Below are positions 59,196-64,000 of a stretch of DNA of 64,000 nt, one piece after another (positions within the stretch are counted from its first letter, which is position 1; each line of letters starts with the position of its first letter). The stretch is from Marinobacter piscis (GTDB taxonomy: Bacteria > Pseudomonadota > Gammaproteobacteria > Pseudomonadales > Oleiphilaceae), in assembly GCF_007671655.1 (NCBI RefSeq), contig NZ_VCGX01000001.1:653917-717916 (forward strand), written 5' to 3'. Made by a program: the position numbers and the translations under genes. The notes under the pieces are model-generated. The model was not told the DNA's origin and searched no databases. It saw nothing but the letters and a program-made list of their open reading frames with translations.

Positions 59196-59602
59196 TAACC
59201 TGTTCCCTCACCGGCAGATACAGTGTCTGCTGGCCGAGATGGCGGTAGCTGATGGTATTTTTTAACCAGTCGTTGCCAAAGGCTGTTCAGTGAGGTCCGG
59301 ATTGACTGATTATCCAGAACTGCAAGTCCCTGGCGTCCAAGAACGATGATGTCCATTCCTGGAAGATCTGGCTGGTGACGGAAAGTTTCCCGTACCTGGC
59401 GTTTTACCCGGTTTCGCTGGACGGCTAACTTCAGGTTCTTTTTCGCAAAAATGAGACCAATCCTGGCGTGACCGAGATTATTCGGCGTTGCCAGGATCAG
59501 AAAGTTTCTGTGCGGAACCTTCAGTTGTACGTCATTGAAGACTTTTCCGTAATCCACAGGCCGTAGCAGGCGATGGGATTTTGGGAAACTTAAAGCCTTC
59601 AT
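59195..59602 (-). CDS. rnpA: Ribonuclease P protein component
   Basis: 135 residues. The RNR-type signature is [13 protein letters not shown], preceded by [16 protein letters not shown]. It binds RNase P RNA and helps remove tRNA 5' leaders. It lies 15 bp after rpmH and overlaps yidD, the standard order. Confidence 0.96.
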   Translation of the reverse strand: MKALSFPKSHRLLRPVDYGKVFNDVQLKVPHRNFLILATPNNLGHARIGLIFAKKNLKLAVQRNRVKRQVRETFRHQPDLPGMDIIVLGRQGLAVLDNQSIRTSLNSLWQRLVKKYHQLPPSRPADTVSAGEGTG

Positions 59603-59617
59603 GAGGCGAACGACTGA

Positions 59618-59752
59618 TTACGCAGACAGACGTGCACGACCTTTCGCACGACGACGGGAAATAACCTTGCGGCCGTTGGCGGTTGCCATACGGGCACGGA
59701 ATCCGTGGTTGCGCTTACGCTTCAGGACGCTTGGTTGAAACGTTCTTTTCAT
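59618..59752 (-). CDS. rpmH: 50S ribosomal protein L34
   Basis: 44 residues, starting [20 protein letters not shown] and ending with the basic [13 protein letters not shown]. The length and sequence are typical of L34. It is first in the rpmH-rnpA-yidD-yidC run, transcribed away from the origin. Confidence 0.97.
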   Translation of the reverse strand: MKRTFQPSVLKRKRNHGFRARMATANGRKVISRRRAKGRARLSA

Positions 59753-60423
59753 GGTGACGATCTCACAATTCGTGTGTTGGGTGTCCGGAAGTTGGCTGAG
59801 TAATTATTAGCCAAAACAGGAGCGGCATTCTATGCAAATTCTTTCCTGGATTCAACGTTTATCGGTAGGGGCTTATGCCAATGCTGTTTTCTGTGAGCAT
59901 CGGCAATGGGTGCCGGGTGATGTGCAGTGTATGAGATAACAGTAGTAACTAGTCTCTTTAGTATTCTTTAAAGAATTCTATTACTACTGTTATTACACAC
60001 CGGGTTTTCTGTGGAAAAGCGTAATTAAGTTCATATAATCAGACAATTACGACATTTATAAGGCTCAGGAAAAGTGTGGATGAGCCCTGTGGATGAAGCC
60101 ATAACGGTTTGTGGATAAGTGGGTGTGCAATGAACCTCTCAAGTTATCCACTGGTAGAGGTAAGGGTTACACACAGGGTTCGAGTCGGGTTCTGCACATG
60201 GATTTGTGGGTAACTTTCAGAACTTATTTTTCTGTACACAACCGTGTATATAAGTCTGTAAGAATTTGATCTTTAAGTATATAGATTTCCACAGGGTGTT
60301 TATGAGCAGGGCCAGGCTCTTTGTACTGTCGGAGTTGGCGGGTTAGAATCAGCGGTCATCTTTCAGAATCAGACGTTGTGCGTCCGGTTCGGGAATTTTA
60401 TGGGTTATCGGGAGCAGACGGTC
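59753..60423. other. oriC: Probable chromosomal origin of replication (oriC) between rpmH and dnaA
   Basis: A 671-bp AT-rich gap between divergent rpmH and dnaA. It holds an exact DnaA box (TGTGGATAA, 60110-60118), a one-mismatch box TTATCCACT (60144-60152), and weaker boxes TGTGGATGA (60075 and 60090 areas), TGTGGAAAA (60009-60017) and TGTGGGTAA (60205-60213). AT-rich DNA at about 59935-59995 and 60225-60290 could be the unwinding element. Gene orientation switches here. The placement matches Pseudomonas-type origins. Confidence 0.82.
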
Positions 60424-61890
60424 GTGCCGAACAGTATGTGGCATCAGTGTCTTGAGGTACTCCGGGACGAGTTTCCCGCACAGCAGTTCAATACCTGGCT
60501 GAGACCCCTGCAGTCTGACCAGAGGGAAGGACAGCTTATACTGTTCGCTCCCAACCGGTTTGTTATGGACTGGGTTAATGAGAAGTATCTCAGACGAATA
60601 GAGGAAGTTCTCAAAGACCTGAATGGTGGCCAGGCGCCAAGAGTGGGGATGAAAGTCGGCTCGGCGCCGAGGGAAAGCGATCCGGTTGAGCGTTCCGAGC
60701 AGGCCCCGGAAGGCCCTCGCCCGAAAGGGGAAGAAGAGGCCGGAGGCCGGGTTACGGAAGAAGAAAAAGGCGTTGCGGCAACCGTCGGCGGGAACCGCGC
60801 TACGGCAAACAAGGCGCAAAAACCGCCTGCGACTCGCCGGTCGGTCCAGGTAGAAGGCGACATCAAGCACCAGAGCTTTCTTAACGAAGGCTTTACCTTT
60901 GATACGTTTGTAGAGGGCAAGTCCAACCAGCTTGCCCGGGCGGCGTCCATGCAGGTGGCGGAGAACCCCGGTGGGGCCTATAATCCGTTGTTTTTGTATG
61001 GCGGTGTAGGCTTGGGTAAAACCCACCTGATGCATGCTATCGGCAATGAGATTGTGCGGCGTAACCCCGGAGCGAAGGTTGCGTATCTGCGTTCCGAGCG
61101 CTTTGTTGCCGACATGGTAAAGGCGCTGCAGCTTAACGCCATCAACGAGTTCAAGCGGTATTATCGGTCAGTGGATGCGTTGCTGATTGATGACATTCAG
61201 TTTTTTGCGCGCAAAGAGCGATCACAGGAAGAGTTTTTCCACACATTTAATGCGTTGCTGGAAGGCGGACAACAGGTGATTGTGACCTGTGACCGGTTTC
61301 CGAAAGAAATCGTGGATATGGAAGAACGGCTCAAGTCCCGTTTTGGCTGGGGGCTGACGGTAATGGTTGAACCACCGGAGCTGGAAACCCGGGTCGCTAT
61401 TCTGATGAAAAAAGCCGAGCAGACCAATGTCAAACTCAGCAGTGAGGCTGCTTTTTTTATTGCGCAGAAAATACGGTCAAACGTCAGAGAGCTGGAGGGT
61501 GCGCTGCGTTTGGTGATAGCGAATGCTCACTTCACCGGGTCAGAGATTACGCCGCCTTTCATCCGCGAAAGTCTGAAGGATTTGCTGGCGCTGCATGAAA
61601 AGCAGGTAAGTATAGATAACATTCAGCGTACGGTAGCGGAATACTATAAAATCAAGGTAGCAGATCTGCATTCAAAGAGACGGACCCGAGTGGTGACCCG
61701 GCCCAGACAAGTGGCCATGTCGCTGGCGAAAGAACTGACCAACCATAGCCTGCCGGAAATCGGTGAGGCATTTGGCGGGCGTGATCACACAACCGTTTTA
61801 CACGCGTGTAAGAAAATCGTGGAACTGCAGGAGACGGATCCGGGCATCCGCGAAGACTATCAGAACTTTATGAGATTGCTGACCAGCTGA
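60424..61890 (+). CDS. dnaA: Chromosomal replication initiator DnaA
   Basis: 488 residues from GTG 60424, where family similarity begins ([20 protein letters not shown]); the frame is open 16 codons further upstream. Domain I is at the N-terminus, then a charged linker (about 90-160), the AAA+ ATPase ([16 protein letters not shown]) and the DNA-binding domain IV ([15 protein letters not shown]). It binds DnaA boxes and melts the origin just upstream. Confidence 0.97.
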   Translation: MPNSMWHQCLEVLRDEFPAQQFNTWLRPLQSDQREGQLILFAPNRFVMDWVNEKYLRRIEEVLKDLNGGQAPRVGMKVGSAPRESDPVERSEQAPEGPRPKGEEEAGGRVTEEEKGVAATVGGNRATANKAQKPPATRRSVQVEGDIKHQSFLNEGFTFDTFVEGKSNQLARAASMQVAENPGGAYNPLFLYGGVGLGKTHLMHAIGNEIVRRNPGAKVAYLRSERFVADMVKALQLNAINEFKRYYRSVDALLIDDIQFFARKERSQEEFFHTFNALLEGGQQVIVTCDRFPKEIVDMEERLKSRFGWGLTVMVEPPELETRVAILMKKAEQTNVKLSSEAAFFIAQKIRSNVRELEGALRLVIANAHFTGSEITPPFIRESLKDLLALHEKQVSIDNIQRTVAEYYKIKVADLHSKRRTRVVTRPRQVAMSLAKELTNHSLPEIGEAFGGRDHTTVLHACKKIVELQETDPGIREDYQNFMRLLTS

Positions 61891-61980
61891 ATCCTGCACC
61901 GGTTTCCTGGGTATTCCGGAGTTGTGTGAAAGCAATCAGGCAACAACATTCATCCTTCCAACAACAGAAAGCTGAGTGAC

Positions 61981-63084
61981 ATGAAACTGACGATCAGCCG
62001 TGAATCCCTGCTCACACCCTTGCAAAGCATTGCCGGTGTGGTTGAAAAAAAACAGACCATGCCAGTACTGTCCAACGTACTCCTGGTCGCTGAAGAAAAC
62101 ACCCTGGTCCTGACCGGGACTAATATGGAAGTTGAGCTGGTGGGCCGGGTTACACCTGTGCATATTGATCAGCCCGGGCGCATAACGGTACCCGCCCGTA
62201 AGCTGTCCGACATTTGCCGGGCCTTAGGGGATGAAGCCCCAATCGATCTGGTATTGGAAGGCGATCGATTGCATCTGAGCAGTGGCGCCAGTCATTTTAC
62301 GCTGTCTACCTTGCCTGCAGAGCATTTTCCCAATGTGGAAGATGAAGCGGAGAGTTTCCGGCTGGAACTGCCTCAGAAAGAACTCCGGCGTATGTTCGAT
62401 GCCACCGCCTTCGCGATGGCGCAGCAGGATGTTCGTTACTACCTGAATGGTTTGCTGCTGGAGGTTGATAAAGGCCATATACGCACGATAGCAACGGATG
62501 GTCACCGTCTGGCAATGGCGCATGTAGAGCTGGACACCGGGTGTGATGAGGTCCGTCAGGTGATTGTACCGCGCAAAGGGGTACTGGAGCTTTCCCGGTT
62601 GCTGGATGATGTGGAAACCCCGGTTACTCTGGTTATTGGTGATAACCATCTGCGCGCAACCGTGGGATCTTATACCTTCACCTCCAAGCTCATTGAAGGC
62701 AAATTCCCGGATTATAACCGGGTCATCCCCCGTGGCGGCGATAAAGTGGTTCTGGCGGACCGGGCAACGCTCAAAAACACCTTACAGAGGGCTGGTATTC
62801 TCTCCCATGAGAATATCCGTGGCGTGCGCCTTAACCTGGCGACCAATGAACTTCAGGTGTTTGCCAATAACCCTGACCAGGAACAGGCTGAAGATGCCGT
62901 ATCCGTCGATTATCAGGGAGAGGCCCTGCAAATCGGTTTTAATGTGGGCTATCTTGTGGATGTAATGAACGCTCTGGACGATGACCAGGTGAAAATTACC
63001 CTCTCCAACCCTAACAGCAGCGCACTGATTGAATCCCAGACGGATGATCGCTGCCTTTATGTTGTTATGCCGATGAGGCTATAG
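61981..63084 (+). CDS. dnaN: DNA polymerase III beta sliding clamp
   Basis: 367 residues. The three-domain clamp is seen from the N-terminus (ISRESLLTPLQSIAGVVEKKQTMPVLSNVLL) to the C-terminal VVMPMRL, the conserved tail. It dimerises around DNA and tethers the replicase. It follows dnaA by 90 bp in the usual origin operon. Confidence 0.98.
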   Translation: MKLTISRESLLTPLQSIAGVVEKKQTMPVLSNVLLVAEENTLVLTGTNMEVELVGRVTPVHIDQPGRITVPARKLSDICRALGDEAPIDLVLEGDRLHLSSGASHFTLSTLPAEHFPNVEDEAESFRLELPQKELRRMFDATAFAMAQQDVRYYLNGLLLEVDKGHIRTIATDGHRLAMAHVELDTGCDEVRQVIVPRKGVLELSRLLDDVETPVTLVIGDNHLRATVGSYTFTSKLIEGKFPDYNRVIPRGGDKVVLADRATLKNTLQRAGILSHENIRGVRLNLATNELQVFANNPDQEQAEDAVSVDYQGEALQIGFNVGYLVDVMNALDDDQVKITLSNPNSSALIESQTDDRCLYVVMPMRL

Positions 63085-63094
63085 GAGAAGACCG

Positions 63095-64000
63095 ATGGGC
63101 ACCTTAGCGAATGGCATCAAGGGCGCATTCAGAATCGGACAAACCCTGTCGGTACTTGGCCGGACCGGGGTTAAATGGGTCGGGGGTGAACGCCCCCCTG
63201 CCCCGCAGCTTCTGCGTGAGACGTTCGAGTCACTGGGTGCAACCTACATCAAGCTGGGCCAGTTTATCGCCAGTTCGCCCACCTTCTTTCCAAAAGAGTA
63301 TGTTGAAGAGTTTCAGTATTGCCTGGACCGTACCCCCAGCTTGCCGTTTGGCGTTATCAAGCGAATCATCCGGGAAGAACTGGGCCAGCCTGTAGACCAG
63401 GTGTTCTCCGAGATTGACCCTGTTGCTTTAGCATCTGCCTCGATTGCGCAGGTACACGCCGCCCGGCTGGTTACCGGCGAAGACGTCGTAATCAAGGTAC
63501 AAAAGCCCGGTGTTGAAAACATCCTGCTGACCGACCTGAATTTTCTGTACGCATCGGCCCGGATTCTGGAGGTTTTGGCACCAAAGCTGTCCTGGACGTC
63601 CCTCTCGGGGATTGTGGAAGAAATTCAGCGCACCATGATGGAAGAGTGTGATTTCATCAAAGAGGCGAACAACCTCAAGGTATTCCGGACTTTCCTGCAC
63701 GATACCCATAACCAGGATGCCGCCGTTCCCCGGGTCTATGAACATTGCAGCACCCGCCGGATACTTACCATGGAACGCTTCTATGGGGTACCGCTAACCG
63801 ATCTGGAAAGTATCCGGGGCTACGCCAAAGATCCTGAACGTACGCTGATCACGGCGATGAATACCTGGTTTGCCAGCCTTACCCAATGTGAGTTTTTTCA
63901 TGCGGATGTGCACGCCGGTAACCTGATGGTTCTCGAAGATGGACGCGTCGGCTTTATCGACTTCGGGATTGTCGGAAGGATACGGCCGGACACCTGGCAG
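63095..64000 (+). CDS. ABC1/UbiB-family atypical kinase, 3' end beyond the window
   Basis: 302 codons are open to the right edge. ATG 63095 follows AGGAGAAG and is 10 bp after dnaN. The family marks are KLGQF (near residue 55, the K-x-G-Q motif), the alanine-rich SASIAQVHAARL loop in place of a glycine loop, EECDFIKEANN, HADVHAGN as catalytic loop and FIDFG as the metal-binding DFG. Members support ubiquinone synthesis or lipid handling. recF is the usual gene at this place. Confidence 0.9.
   Translation, partial: MGTLANGIKGAFRIGQTLSVLGRTGVKWVGGERPPAPQLLRETFESLGATYIKLGQFIASSPTFFPKEYVEEFQYCLDRTPSLPFGVIKRIIREELGQPVDQVFSEIDPVALASASIAQVHAARLVTGEDVVIKVQKPGVENILLTDLNFLYASARILEVLAPKLSWTSLSGIVEEIQRTMMEECDFIKEANNLKVFRTFLHDTHNQDAAVPRVYEHCSTRRILTMERFYGVPLTDLESIRGYAKDPERTLITAMNTWFASLTQCEFFHADVHAGNLMVLEDGRVGFIDFGIVGRIRPDTWQ

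Overview
The window is the replication-origin side of a gammaproteobacterial chromosome, most like a marine, halotolerant, Marinobacter-type bacterium. I base this on recognisable gene order (atpIBEFHAGDC, parAB, rsmG, mnmG, mnmE, yidC, yidD, rnpA, rpmH, then dnaA and dnaN) and on protein character, including an ectoine hydroxylase. No database search was possible. No rRNA, tRNA, CRISPR array or intact insertion sequence was seen. Genes left of about 60 kb read mostly leftward and dnaA-dnaN read rightward, so replication probably diverges from the dnaA upstream region.

Region 1 (1-9.2 kb) is an electrophile and aldehyde detoxification locus: a two-subunit molybdenum aldehyde oxidoreductase (large subunit cut by the window edge), an Old Yellow Enzyme, an aldehyde dehydrogenase, a quinone-reductase-like MDR enzyme, a glutathione S-transferase and a NemR-type TetR repressor. 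Four copies of a NemR-like operator lie at the expected promoters, so this looks like one small regulon. Region 2 (9.2-11.9 kb) holds a frameshifted lipoprotein, a LysR regulator, a thioredoxin and a small exported peptide.

Region 3 (11.9-27.3 kb) is core: glmS, glmU, the complete F1Fo ATP synthase operon, parB, parA, rsmG and mnmG, with consensus DnaA boxes upstream of mnmG. Region 4 (27.3-55.7 kb) separates mnmG from mnmE, which are neighbours in many relatives. It carries an LplT-like transporter with an RND efflux pair, a long acyl-CoA dehydrogenase, a stand-alone ectD, and a type II DMSO-reductase-family molybdoenzyme operon in the order alpha, beta, chaperone, gamma. Two unexpected genes are fused into that operon's 3' end: an Mrp/Nbp35-like ATPase with an N-terminal cysteine motif, and a 14-repeat (2 x 7) beta-propeller protein. 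An FNR/ANR-like box and a divergent cytochrome c gene sit upstream. This six-gene unit is the best candidate for an undescribed system. Next come the glutathione-dependent formaldehyde pathway, a higBA toxin-antitoxin pair, an unrecognised gene pair, a lipoprotein, a stretch of decaying genes including a paiB remnant, and an MFS/LysR pair.

Region 5 (55.7-64 kb) is mnmE, yidC, yidD, rnpA, rpmH, the probable oriC, dnaA, dnaN and, where recF is usual, an ABC1/UbiB-family kinase gene that runs off the right edge.
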